Positions 7,338-15,754 of a stretch of 64,000 nt of DNA are shown here, piece after piece (position 1 is the first letter of the stretch; each line of letters starts with the position of its first letter). The stretch lies in contig JANXZM010000096.1 of NCBI GenBank assembly GCA_025355505.1, positions 1-64,000 of the forward strand. The letters run 5' to 3'. Below the pieces are notes generated by a model. The model was not told where the DNA came from. It saw only the letters and a program-made list of their open reading frames with translations, and did not search any database. The stretch comes from Acidobacteriaceae bacterium. GTDB lineage: Bacteria; Acidobacteriota; Terriglobia; Terriglobales; Acidobacteriaceae. The position numbers and the translations under genes are program-made.

Positions 7338-7991
7338 GTGGAAGGCTATAATTTGGTGGTGAGTTCTTCCAAGGTAAAACAAGTGGCGTCCGCGGACTTC
7401 CCAACGCGCTGGGGACATTTTCTGATTCACGGATTTACGACCCGAGCATCGGCGTCGGGCGACGGCGCCAAGAACGAAGAGGCTGTGGCGCTGGTAATGG
7501 GGGAGGTGCATTCCGGGTCGCCGCTGGTGCGCATCCACTCGCAGTGTCTTACCGGCGACGTATTTGGCTCGCTGCGTTGCGATTGCCGCCAGCAACTTGA
7601 AATGGCGCTCTCGATGATCGCCGAACTAGGGGCGGGCGTCCTTATCTATGAGCAGCAGGAGGGACGCGGCATCGGGTTGATGGCGAAACTACAGGCCTAC
7701 GCGCTTCAGGATAGCGGATTTGACACGGTGGAAGCGAACGAGGTCCTTGGCTTTAAAGCCGACCAGCGCGAGTTCCTCATGCCGGTCGAGATCCTGAAAG
7801 CATTGGATATTCAGCGCGTCCGCCTGCTCTCGAACAATCCTGACAAAGTCGCCGCGCTTGAACGAGCGGGTATTCAGGTGACCGAGCGCGTGCCCTGCGA
7901 AGTCGCGCCCACCGAATATACGGAAGAATATTTGAAGACGAAGCAAGAAAAGCTGGGGCATCTGTTCAGCAGTCGCCGGGGGCAGAATTAA
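7338..7991 (+). CDS. ribA: GTP cyclohydrolase II
   Basis: First enzyme of riboflavin synthesis: converts GTP to 2,5-diamino-6-ribosylamino-pyrimidinone phosphate plus formate and pyrophosphate. Zinc ligands are seen in C-x10-C-x-C form (CLTGDVFGSLRCDC), followed by the GTP-binding YEQQEGRGIGL and the LLSNNPDK segment typical of RibA. It is a stand-alone RibA domain (about 200 aa), not fused to RibB. The start is uncertain: GTG at 7338 gives 217 aa, while GTGs at 7356/7359 nearer the conserved region are also plausible. It lies just right of the tRNA and is not part of the element. Confidence 0.93.
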   Translation: MEGYNLVVSSSKVKQVASADFPTRWGHFLIHGFTTRASASGDGAKNEEAVALVMGEVHSGSPLVRIHSQCLTGDVFGSLRCDCRQQLEMALSMIAELGAGVLIYEQQEGRGIGLMAKLQAYALQDSGFDTVEANEVLGFKADQREFLMPVEILKALDIQRVRLLSNNPDKVAALERAGIQVTERVPCEVAPTEYTEEYLKTKQEKLGHLFSSRRGQN

Positions 7992-8027
7992 GGCTGACAA
8001 TATCTGGTTGGGCGCCGCATCTGACCG

Positions 8028-8105
8028 CAGCGGCTAAATTCGCATTCAAACAAATGCGGTAACCGCAGCGCTGAAGCGTGTGCGCCACCCAAAATCAAGT
8101 TCGCA
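8028..8105. repeat. Dispersed intergenic repeat, copy 1
   Basis: The segment containing ACCGCAGCGCTGAAGCG followed by TGCGCCACCCA recurs at 35492-35570 in the same order, each after a GCGGCTAAA motif. Both copies are intergenic. This looks like a chromosomal interspersed repeat; family and mobility are unknown. Confidence 0.6.
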
Positions 8106-8174
8106 GCGAGCTGCGCTGGCCTTCCCGGACGAGGGCGTCCGTGCCTAGGTGATTGCGGAAGGGTGAGCATCTCC

Positions 8175-9080
8175 TCAGCCTCGCAGCAACCGGCTTAGGC
8201 CATTCCGATTTTTTACCGGCAAGCCACGCAGGGCGGCTCGCGCCAGCGCCACGTAAACCTCGCGCGCTCCGGGATGCTTCTTCAGCACGGCCAGATGTTT
8301 CGCCACCGTTTCCGCGTCTCCACGAACCAGCGGTCCACTAAAAGACCGCGACGGACCGAGGTGCGAGTAGTTTGCCAAAGTCTGCTGGATGATGGGCAGG
8401 CTCTTGCGGCGCGCACCCTGAGGCGTGAGTCCAGCGGCGCGAGCTGCTTCTTCGAGCGTCACCAGGAACGCCAGCAGCAGCGGCGAAGTCAAAGTGGCCC
8501 AGGCGTGATACGCCGGTTTGCGCGCCGCGGGCAATGAAAAGCTTTCGCCTCCCAAGTGGCGTACGATCCGGCTTGCAACTCGCGTCGCCGCGTGGTCGCC
8601 TTCCATGGCAAAAGGCACACCCGTCAAGGAAGGATGCGCACCGGCAACGAAGGTCATGAGCGGATGCACGGACGCGACCGCTACGCCTGCCTTGCGGAGA
8701 GGATCGAGTTCGCGGCTGGAGAGCGCTCCGCTGGAATGCAGGGCGAAACAAATTTTATTTTTCTTGTGTGCAGCTGCTCGTGCAGCCAGATGAACCGCGA
8801 GAGCTGAAGCCGCGACCCGAATATCCCGGTCGGGAACACAGAACCAGAGCAAGGTGGCGTGGAGCGCGGCGGAATCTGCGGTGACGAGCTGCGCGCCCAC
8901 CTTTGCGGCAAGAGCGCGCGCCTGACGACGCGACCGAGGCGAATCGCGGGTTACGATCTCGGTGATGGTGAAACCGGCACCGTGCAGCGCCACGGCCAGA
9001 AAAGTCGCCAGGCTGCCGGCTCCGACTATGGCCACGGTGGGCTTTCTGGCCGTCTTTTCGGCCATCAGGTTTCTGGTCAT
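8175..9080 (-). CDS. Rossmann-like and DUF2520 domain protein
   Basis: A predicted NAD(P)-binding oxidoreductase-like protein. The N-terminal Rossmann motif is VAIVGAGSLATFLA, followed by a segment with HSSGALSS and SVHPLMTF typical of the Rossmann-like/DUF2520 pair (related to pyrroline-5-carboxylate and dehydropantoate reductases). The C-terminal all-helical domain would form the dimer interface. The substrate is unknown for the family. ATG at 9080 is chosen; a TTG at 9122 and an ATG at 9065 are alternatives. It is convergent with ribA and divergent from the Nudix gene, with only about 70 bp between the starts. Confidence 0.8.
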   Translation of the reverse strand: MTRNLMAEKTARKPTVAIVGAGSLATFLAVALHGAGFTITEIVTRDSPRSRRQARALAAKVGAQLVTADSAALHATLLWFCVPDRDIRVAASALAVHLAARAAAHKKNKICFALHSSGALSSRELDPLRKAGVAVASVHPLMTFVAGAHPSLTGVPFAMEGDHAATRVASRIVRHLGGESFSLPAARKPAYHAWATLTSPLLLAFLVTLEEAARAAGLTPQGARRKSLPIIQQTLANYSHLGPSRSFSGPLVRGDAETVAKHLAVLKKHPGAREVYVALARAALRGLPVKNRNGLSRLLRG

Positions 9081-9149
9081 TGGTTCATCAGGGCTCTTCC
9101 AGTAGTTGGCTTTTCGGCTCAAGGGCGCAGCATACCTTATATTGTTGTC

Positions 9150-9767
9150 ATGGCGAAAGCGGCAGGAACGAAGTCAGTGGGGACGAAGTCAGCGCAAGCC
9201 CGCGTTCTCTCTTCCCGAATCAGTTACCACGGCCCGGTGTTCAGCGTCACTACCGATGAAGTGGAAGAGCCTGGGGGAGTGCGCGCCCGCCGGGATGTAA
9301 TTCGGCATTCCGGATCCATTGTTGTCTTGGCCGTCGATGATCTGGCCAGCGATGACGCGGCGAAAGCGGCACGCAAGGCCGAGCCGCGCGTCCTGCTCGA
9401 GCGCCAGTATCGGCACGCCGCGCAGTCAATGATGTGGGAACTGCCCGCGGGACGCATCGACGATGGCGAAACATCGCTCACCGCCGCCAAGCGTGAGTTA
9501 CTCGAGGAAACCGGATATAGCGCCCGCCAATGGAAGAGAATTTTGCATTTTTACGTCAGCCCCGGTTTTCTCGACGAAACCATGACCATCTACCTGGCAC
9601 GCGGCCTCCAGGCGGGCAAGGCCCAGCCCGAGGCGGACGAGAAGATCGCAGTCAGATTTTTCACTTTGTCGGAGGCGAAACGGATGGCGCTCAATGGGCG
9701 CATCCGCGACGCCAAGACGATCTCCGGCATCTTGTGGCTGGCTCAGATGCCGCGACCAGCGCGCTAG
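9150..9767 (+). CDS. Nudix hydrolase, ADP-ribose pyrophosphatase type
   Basis: Predicted to hydrolyse ADP-ribose to AMP and ribose 5-phosphate. The Nudix box is complete: G101, E107, R115-E116, E119-E120 and G122. The preceding RQYRHA...WELPAGRID segment and the SPGFLDE following the box are typical of NudF/ADP-ribose pyrophosphatases. The ATG at 9150 is preferred to longer upstream starts that would overlap the divergent DUF2520 gene. The first 20 residues are basic and low in conservation, so a slightly later start is possible. Confidence 0.88.
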   Translation: MAKAAGTKSVGTKSAQARVLSSRISYHGPVFSVTTDEVEEPGGVRARRDVIRHSGSIVVLAVDDLASDDAAKAARKAEPRVLLERQYRHAAQSMMWELPAGRIDDGETSLTAAKRELLEETGYSARQWKRILHFYVSPGFLDETMTIYLARGLQAGKAQPEADEKIAVRFFTLSEAKRMALNGRIRDAKTISGILWLAQMPRPAR

Positions 9768-9836
9768 ACAGCCGCGCCAGCAACCATCCCGTCACTCCGA
9801 GGCCATCCCCCTGCCACGGGTGTGTGACACCGAGCC

Positions 9837-9865
9837 TTGACAGTCCACGCGGCGAGCAGCACAAT
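9837..9865 (+). promoter_or_regulatory. Sigma-70-type promoter of the cold-shock gene
   Basis: A perfect TTGACA (-35, 9837-9842) is followed after 17 bp by CACAAT (-10, 9860-9865). The start codon is at 9939, so the leader would be about 65 nt, including a T-run and GC-rich segments. Long leaders are known for cspA-type mRNAs. Confidence 0.65.
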
Positions 9866-9938
9866 GCCTACACATTTTTTTGCGGGCCCCTGAAATCGCG
9901 CCTTTTCGGGGGGAATCCGCAAGAAAGAGGGGGCGCAC

Positions 9939-10148
9939 GTGGAACGTTTGAAAGGCACCGTCAAGTGGTTCAACAACGCCAAGGGATACGGCTTCCTCGG
10001 CCGTGAAGATGGACCGGATGTATTCATTCACTACAGCTCAATCACCACCGAAGGCTATAAGAGCCTGCAGGAGGGCGATCAAGTGGAGTTTGAGATTGTG
10101 CAGGGACAGAAAGGGCCGCAAGCGGCCAATGTAACCAAGGCTACGTAA
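9939..10148 (+). CDS. Cold-shock protein (CspA family)
   Basis: A 69-residue single cold-shock domain that binds single-stranded RNA/DNA and acts as an RNA chaperone. RNP1 is KGYGFL (about residues 15-20) and RNP2 is VFIHY (28-32). The start is GTG with a purine-rich AGAGG upstream. It stands alone behind its own promoter. Whether it is cold-induced cannot be told from the sequence. Confidence 0.95.
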   Translation: MERLKGTVKWFNNAKGYGFLGREDGPDVFIHYSSITTEGYKSLQEGDQVEFEIVQGQKGPQAANVTKAT

Positions 10149-10229
10149 GATTGTCGCGTACTGCTATGATCGTCCAACGCCGAGGGTGGTAGTGTCTTCC
10201 GCCACTAGCGGTTGGCGCTTGATCGCTTC

Positions 10230-10820
10230 ATGAGTCGCCGCGAAATCTTCGTCAACACACTGCTCGGCACCATTCTCCTGCTCGTTTTTTTCGCTCGCCT
10301 CGCTGCGATCGCACTCATCATTTGGTTCGGATTCGTCGGCCTCGATTGGGCATTTCATCTCATCGTTCCGGGCAGGACCCTGCCTACAGGATCCTTAACC
10401 TTTGGAATTTTGGCACTGTCGTCGTTATGGCCCGGCGTCGGGCATGCGCGAAAGGGGCGTTGGAGAAATGCGTTCTTGTGTTTTGTCCGCGCTTCGCTAA
10501 TGGGCTTCGCTTGGTTTACCCCCATTGAGTCATCCCTTGGCGGAAACGGTCTCGCGTGGTTTTCTTGGTTCCCAGTCATTGTGATCATCTTGACCATTGA
10601 GGCCGATGAAACCCTGGGATTGCTCAAGTTTTCCCTCGCCGCAGCCCTCGCCGGTGTAGCTATGTTGGCAAATAGCGGGTTGTTGGGAGATGGGAAATTG
10701 GCATACACGGTCGCGAATTGCGACCTCGCCGTGGCTGTCGCGTGGTGTATTGCCGCATTCCTGATTGGCCGCAGGAACGACTCTCTCGATCGACCGTTCA
10801 CTTTCCCGCCAGTCGCGTAG
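10230..10820 (+). CDS. Integral membrane protein of unknown function
   Basis: About five to six hydrophobic segments can be seen (near residues 10-45, 50-65, 80-100, 105-125, 130-150 and 160-180), separated by short polar loops with a basic R-K-G-R-W-R stretch near residue 75. No motif I recognise. The ATG at 10230 (196 aa) is preferred over a TTG 18 nt upstream. It lies between the cold-shock gene and polX with no obvious operon link. Confidence 0.6.
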   Translation: MSRREIFVNTLLGTILLLVFFARLAAIALIIWFGFVGLDWAFHLIVPGRTLPTGSLTFGILALSSLWPGVGHARKGRWRNAFLCFVRASLMGFAWFTPIESSLGGNGLAWFSWFPVIVIILTIEADETLGLLKFSLAAALAGVAMLANSGLLGDGKLAYTVANCDLAVAVAWCIAAFLIGRRNDSLDRPFTFPPVA

Positions 10821-10881
10821 ATCAGCCCCCGTCTAGCTCTCCCGTCCCAACTCGTTTAACCTTAGTCCTTGGTCATTGCCC

Positions 10882-12624
10882 ATGGACAACAAAGCCATTG
10901 CCGGACTGCTCTCCGAAACTGCCGATCTGATGGAGATCGATGGGCAGGATTCGTTTCGCGTGCGCTCTTATCGCAACGCCGCAGAGGCCATTGAGACGCT
11001 GCCGCAACAGGTGGCCGACCTGATTCAGGAGCCGAAGAAACTTCTCGAAGTGCGGGGCATTGGCAGAGGGATGCTGGCCAATCTGCAGATGCTTTTTAAA
11101 GATGGCAGCATCGAAGCGCACGCCGAACTGCTGAAGAAGTACGGGCCCTCGATACTTGAGTTGCTCAAAATTCAGGGGCTCGGACCGAAGACGATTGCTT
11201 TGATCTGGAGCGCCTATCAGGTCAGCGACATCGAGGGTGTGGAGAAATTGGCGCGCGAAGGCAAGATCCGGACGCTGCCGCGCATGGGCGAAAAGCATGA
11301 ATTGAAGCTGCTCAAGGCGATTGAAGACTACCGTCGCATCGCTGGACGGTTTCTGCTCGACACGGCGGAGGAGTTGGCCGAGAAACTGGTGGAGTATTTG
11401 TTAGCTGCTCCGGGCATCGAAAAAGTCACGCCCGCCGGATCGCTCCGCCGTGGACGTGAAACCGTCGGTGACCTCGACATCCTGGTAACCGGCAAGGCCT
11501 GCATCGAAGCGGAACCGCGACAGAAAATCATCGAACATCTGCTGCGCTTCCCCGATCTGATGGACATCATCGCGCAAGGCGACAACAAGGTCAGCTTCCG
11601 GCACCGTAATGGCATGCAGGTGGACGTGCGGCTGCTGCCTCCCGAAAGTTTCGGAGCGGCCATGCAGTATTTCACCGGCTCCAAGGCACACAACGTGGCG
11701 TTGAGGCAACGCGCGCTCAAGATGGGGTTCACGCTCAACGAATATAGCCTTGCGAAAATCGAGGACGAGAAGCCGGTTGCGCGTAAAACTGAAGAAGAAA
11801 TCTACGCCAAGCTCGGACTGGACTTCATCCCACCCGAGCTGCGCGAAAATCTTGGAGAGATCGAAGCGGCCGCGGAACACACTTTGCCTGTGCTGCTCGA
11901 ACTATCCGACATGCGCGGCGACGTGCACATGCACACCGTCGAAACCGACGGACGCAACACTATTGAAGAGATGGCCGAAGCGGCGCGGGAACGCGGCTAC
12001 GAGTACATGGCCATCACCGATCACTCGAAAAATCTCGCCTTCGCCAATGGGCTTACCGACGAACGCGCGCTGGCGCACATCGGAAGAATCCGGGCGGTCG
12101 AAAAGAAGATGAAGGGCATCCGCATTTTTGCGGGGATTGAAGTCGATATTCTGGGCGATGGCTCGCTCGATCTTTCCGATTCGGTGCTCGAACAAATGGA
12201 CATCGTCATCGCGAGCGTGCATTCGCTGTTCAATCAGGATCGCGCCACCATGACGGATAGGCTGCTGAAGGCCGTCGCGAATCCCAATACTTCGCTGATC
12301 GGACATCCCACCGGGCGTCTACTGTTGCGCCGCGACGCCTATCAGTTCGATCTCGACGCCGTGCTCAAAGCGGCGGCAAAGCATAAGGTGGCGATGGAGT
12401 TGAATTCCTATCCGGACCGGCTCGATCTCTGCGACGTCCATTTGCGGCTGGCGAAACAGCATGGCGTGAAAATTGTCATCAATACTGATTCGCACCATAC
12501 TTCGCACATGGAAAAATTGCATTACGGCGTTACCCAGGCGCGACGCGCCTGGCTGACGAAGGACGACGTGTTGAATACCCTGCCCGCGCGGGAATTTGCC
12601 AAGGCGATGAAGCACGGCTGGTAA
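10882..12624 (+). CDS. polX: DNA polymerase/3'-5' exonuclease PolX
   Basis: A bacterial family-X DNA polymerase for base-excision and gap repair. The order is an 8-kDa-like helix-hairpin-helix region (about 1-150, with GIGRG and GLGPKT hairpins), the nucleotidyltransferase core with GSLRRGRE and the metal-binding D197/D199 (GDLDIL), then a C-terminal PHP domain with HMHT (near residue 350), TDHS and further histidines that give the Mn-dependent 3'-5' exonuclease. The length of 580 aa is normal. ATG at 10882 is chosen rather than a TTG two codons upstream. Confidence 0.94.
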   Translation: MDNKAIAGLLSETADLMEIDGQDSFRVRSYRNAAEAIETLPQQVADLIQEPKKLLEVRGIGRGMLANLQMLFKDGSIEAHAELLKKYGPSILELLKIQGLGPKTIALIWSAYQVSDIEGVEKLAREGKIRTLPRMGEKHELKLLKAIEDYRRIAGRFLLDTAEELAEKLVEYLLAAPGIEKVTPAGSLRRGRETVGDLDILVTGKACIEAEPRQKIIEHLLRFPDLMDIIAQGDNKVSFRHRNGMQVDVRLLPPESFGAAMQYFTGSKAHNVALRQRALKMGFTLNEYSLAKIEDEKPVARKTEEEIYAKLGLDFIPPELRENLGEIEAAAEHTLPVLLELSDMRGDVHMHTVETDGRNTIEEMAEAARERGYEYMAITDHSKNLAFANGLTDERALAHIGRIRAVEKKMKGIRIFAGIEVDILGDGSLDLSDSVLEQMDIVIASVHSLFNQDRATMTDRLLKAVANPNTSLIGHPTGRLLLRRDAYQFDLDAVLKAAAKHKVAMELNSYPDRLDLCDVHLRLAKQHGVKIVINTDSHHTSHMEKLHYGVTQARRAWLTKDDVLNTLPAREFAKAMKHGW

Positions 12625-12866
12625 CACGGACAGGCGGCGGAAAGCGCTGCGGGGTTGGCTCCATTGGGAAACCGTTCACCACAAAGACGATTAAGATACA
12701 CGAAGGAAAACCTCTGAGACTAAAAGACTTTTGGATACTTGGTGTGGCGGCTTGTTCTCTGCGATTACGGAGAATCGATTCAGATTGGCGATCCCTTCAC
12801 AAAGCACTGATACCATGATCTTTGCGCACGCGCGACCGGACCGGAACTTAACAGCCGCCATCACTC

Positions 12867-14438
12867 ATGCTGAAGCTTGAAAAAAGACAGATTCTGAAGA
12901 ACGTCGGATCGAGCTGGTCCGCGCTCGCCATCAACGTGATGGTCGGCATTTTCCTTTCGCCGTTCATCCTGCATCGTCTGGGCGATGCTGCTTTCGGAAT
13001 CTGGGTGCTGATCTTCTCCGTGACCGGCTATTACGGTCTGTTCGATCTCGGCATCCGCTCTTCCATCATTCGCTACGTTTCGAAGTACGCGGCCACCGGC
13101 GATCGCGAAAAGCTCGCACAGTTCATCAACACCGCGCTGTTTACCTACACCGGTATTGGCGTGGCGAGCGTGGTGTTGACCGCGCTGTTGAGTTCGTCGG
13201 TTGAACACCTGTTCAAGATTCCGCCGGAGATGCATTCGCAGGCGCGTCTGCTGCTGTTGATGGTCGGGGTCTCGGTCAGCCTGAGTTTTCCGCTGGGCGT
13301 CTTCGGAGGCATGCTCGAAGGGTTGCAGCGCTTCTACATTCTGAACTGGACCAGCATCGGAGCGACCCTGGCCCGCGCCGCTTTGATTGTTTATTTCCTG
13401 AACCGCGGATACGGCCTGCTCACTGTCGCCCTGATCACCGTTGTCCTGCCGCTTTTTTCCTCGATTCTCCGCGGCATCATCGTATTCCGCTTGTGCCCCG
13501 TGCCGCTTGGTCTTAAGCATGTGGATCGCGCCTCGTTCCGCCACATGGCCAATTACGGCGGCACCACCTTCCTGGTGCTGGTCGCCTCGCGCCTGCGCTT
13601 CCGCACCGACGAACTCGTGCTTGGCACCATGATGTCCACCGTCGCCGTCACCTGGTTCAACATCGGCGCCCGCATTGTCGACTACGCGCAGGAATTCGTC
13701 TCCAGCCTCGCCCAGGTTTTTGTGCCCATGTCGAGCCAGTCGGAGGCCACCGGCAACCTTGATCGCGTGCGCAAGATTTACATCGCCGGCAACCGCGTGT
13801 GCGCGTTTTTGATTCTTCCTATCACCGCCATCCTGATTGTTTTCGGCAAACACATTATCCGCATCTGGGTGGGCGCTCGCTACGTTCCGCACAGCTACCC
13901 GGTGCTGGTGGTGATGATCATTCCTTTCGCGCTCATGCTGTCGCAGGCCGCTTCCTCGCGAATTTTGTTTGGCCTCGGCAAACATCAGACCATGGCGGCC
14001 ATCACCGTGATCGAGGGTATTGCCAACCTTGTCCTCAGTATCGCGCTCGTGCGCCCGCTCGGAATTGTCGGCTGCGCACTCGGCACGGCGATCCCGCTCA
14101 GCTTTACCTGTCTTGTGTTTTTGCCGCGCCATTTGAAGAAGCAGATCGGCGTTCCCGTCGGGACCTTCCTGCGCGAGGCGTACACGCTACCCATTCTTTT
14201 GACCCTCCCGCTGGTCGCAGCGCTCTGGCTCGCCAACCGACTCTTCTATCCGCGCAACCTGATCCAGTTGACGCTCGAAACCCTGGCGGTGAGTTCGGTC
14301 TACGGGGTCGGGCTGCTGTGGGCCTACCGTACTAACCGCGCGTTCCATGTGGCGGAGATTGCGGGCTTGGCCAAACCGGCGACTCCCGAGCAACCGCCGC
14401 AGGCGGTGGTTTCGGTGGAGTACCAGGGTGAGCAGTGA
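12867..14438 (+). CDS. Polysaccharide flippase (Wzx-like, MOP superfamily)
   Basis: A 523-residue protein with about 12-14 membrane segments, predicted to flip lipid-linked oligosaccharides across the inner membrane. The N-terminal region with WSALAINVMVGIFLSPFIL, then GIWVL...GYYGLFDLG and SIIRYV, is characteristic of polysaccharide biosynthesis exporters. The cytoplasmic tail is Pro-rich. It is the first gene of the rightward polysaccharide locus. No priming transferase or Wzy-like gene is adjacent, which is unusual for a complete Wzx/Wzy cluster. Confidence 0.88.
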   Translation: MLKLEKRQILKNVGSSWSALAINVMVGIFLSPFILHRLGDAAFGIWVLIFSVTGYYGLFDLGIRSSIIRYVSKYAATGDREKLAQFINTALFTYTGIGVASVVLTALLSSSVEHLFKIPPEMHSQARLLLLMVGVSVSLSFPLGVFGGMLEGLQRFYILNWTSIGATLARAALIVYFLNRGYGLLTVALITVVLPLFSSILRGIIVFRLCPVPLGLKHVDRASFRHMANYGGTTFLVLVASRLRFRTDELVLGTMMSTVAVTWFNIGARIVDYAQEFVSSLAQVFVPMSSQSEATGNLDRVRKIYIAGNRVCAFLILPITAILIVFGKHIIRIWVGARYVPHSYPVLVVMIIPFALMLSQAASSRILFGLGKHQTMAAITVIEGIANLVLSIALVRPLGIVGCALGTAIPLSFTCLVFLPRHLKKQIGVPVGTFLREAYTLPILLTLPLVAALWLANRLFYPRNLIQLTLETLAVSSVYGVGLLWAYRTNRAFHVAEIAGLAKPATPEQPPQAVVSVEYQGEQ

Positions 14439-14674
14439 AGGTCGAACCGGAAGGCGGGACGCGCTTTCCGCTCCCAGGCTTTGGGTGGAAGGCTGCAATC
14501 GGGTGCACACCCCTCCGGTGGACGAAACTCTCATGAGGTAAAATGGCGTTTTGTTATTTGTTCAGTAAATTGCAAATGGGTTCCGCCAGACATTAGGAAG
14601 GAAACATGCTTTTTCCGTCGTGATTCCCGCGTATCAGCCAACACTAAGGTTTAGTCAGGAATACGAACGACCCT

Positions 14675-15679
14675 ATGAATAAGATTTACGTTGGCGGAGG
14701 GCAATTTAGAAGCAGCATTTTTCAAAAGCTTGAGGAGTGGGAGTCCTGCAAGCGGGCGATGCTCGTCGAGATCGATCGGGCCACGAAGGGTTCGCGTAGC
14801 TGCGTCGAATACGAGTCCCCAAAGGAAGCCGCGCCGGACGAATTGCCGGCCATCATATTCAAATCATCCACCTTGATTGGCGACAAGCTTTACGCCTGCA
14901 CTTCGACCGAAGTCATGATCTATGACCTTCCGTCGTTTCGTCTGGCGACTTATATCTCTCTTCCATTTTTCAACGATGTTCATCATGTTTACCCGACGCC
15001 GCAGGGCACGCTGCTGGTCATGGTCACCGGCCTCGATATCGTGGCCGAAGTCTCGCTCGACGGAAAGTTCCTGCGCCACTGGGACGTGATGGGCGAGGAT
15101 ACCTGGAGTATTTTTTCCAAGGACACGGATTACCGGAAGATTTCGACTACGAAACCGCACCGGGCGCATGCCAACCATATTTTTCAGTTGGGAGATGAAA
15201 TCTGGGTGACTCGATTTCATCAGCGCGATGCGATCAGCCTCCATGATCGGCAGCGCAAAATCGAAATCGGGATTCAACGTCCGCACGACGGCTTCCTGTT
15301 CAACGGCTCTCTCTATTTCACCACCGTCGACGGGCACGTCTTGATTGTGAATGCTGGAACGCTCAAGATCGAGCGCGTCATTGATTTGAACGAAATGAGC
15401 GGTTCCAGCGGCGAAACCCTGGGCTGGTGCCGTGGCCTGCTTCCACTGGACGAGCGCTTTCTGTGGGTTGGCTTCACGCGGGTTCGTCCCACCAAATTCC
15501 GGGAGAACCTGAATTGGGTGCGGCAACAAAAGCGAACCCATCGCCCCAGTCACATCGCACTATACGATCTTCAGAGCGGCTCCTGTCTGGAAGAGATCGA
15601 AACCGAACCCCACGGCATTGGCGTGGTCTTCACGCTTTTCCAGCCCCCGCTTGCGCCGGGCGAAATTCACAACCGCTGA
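14675..15679 (+). CDS. Beta-propeller-like protein of unknown function
   Basis: A 334-residue soluble protein without signal peptide. Recurring strand patterns such as GDKLYACTSTEVMIYDL, GDEIWVTRF and NGSLYFTTVDGHVLIVNA suggest a beta-propeller. A conserved-looking HRAHANHIF and GWCRGL may form the active or binding face. It resembles the broad class of propellers found in polysaccharide and modification clusters, but I cannot name its ligand. It lies between the flippase and the formyltransferase-deacetylase fusion, in the same direction. Confidence 0.6.
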   Translation: MNKIYVGGGQFRSSIFQKLEEWESCKRAMLVEIDRATKGSRSCVEYESPKEAAPDELPAIIFKSSTLIGDKLYACTSTEVMIYDLPSFRLATYISLPFFNDVHHVYPTPQGTLLVMVTGLDIVAEVSLDGKFLRHWDVMGEDTWSIFSKDTDYRKISTTKPHRAHANHIFQLGDEIWVTRFHQRDAISLHDRQRKIEIGIQRPHDGFLFNGSLYFTTVDGHVLIVNAGTLKIERVIDLNEMSGSSGETLGWCRGLLPLDERFLWVGFTRVRPTKFRENLNWVRQQKRTHRPSHIALYDLQSGSCLEEIETEPHGIGVVFTLFQPPLAPGEIHNR

Positions 15680-15754
15680 CCCACGGGGGATTGCTCTATC
15701 GCAGGACCAAGGAAGTCGCGCCGGTTGCACCATCGGGGCAGGGACGAAGAAGAA

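Noticed and set aside
12861-14132. 423-codon leftward open frame
   Set aside because: It is antisense to the flippase; its composition (His/Asp/Gln/Arg-rich, no motifs) is typical of a shadow frame in GC-rich coding DNA.
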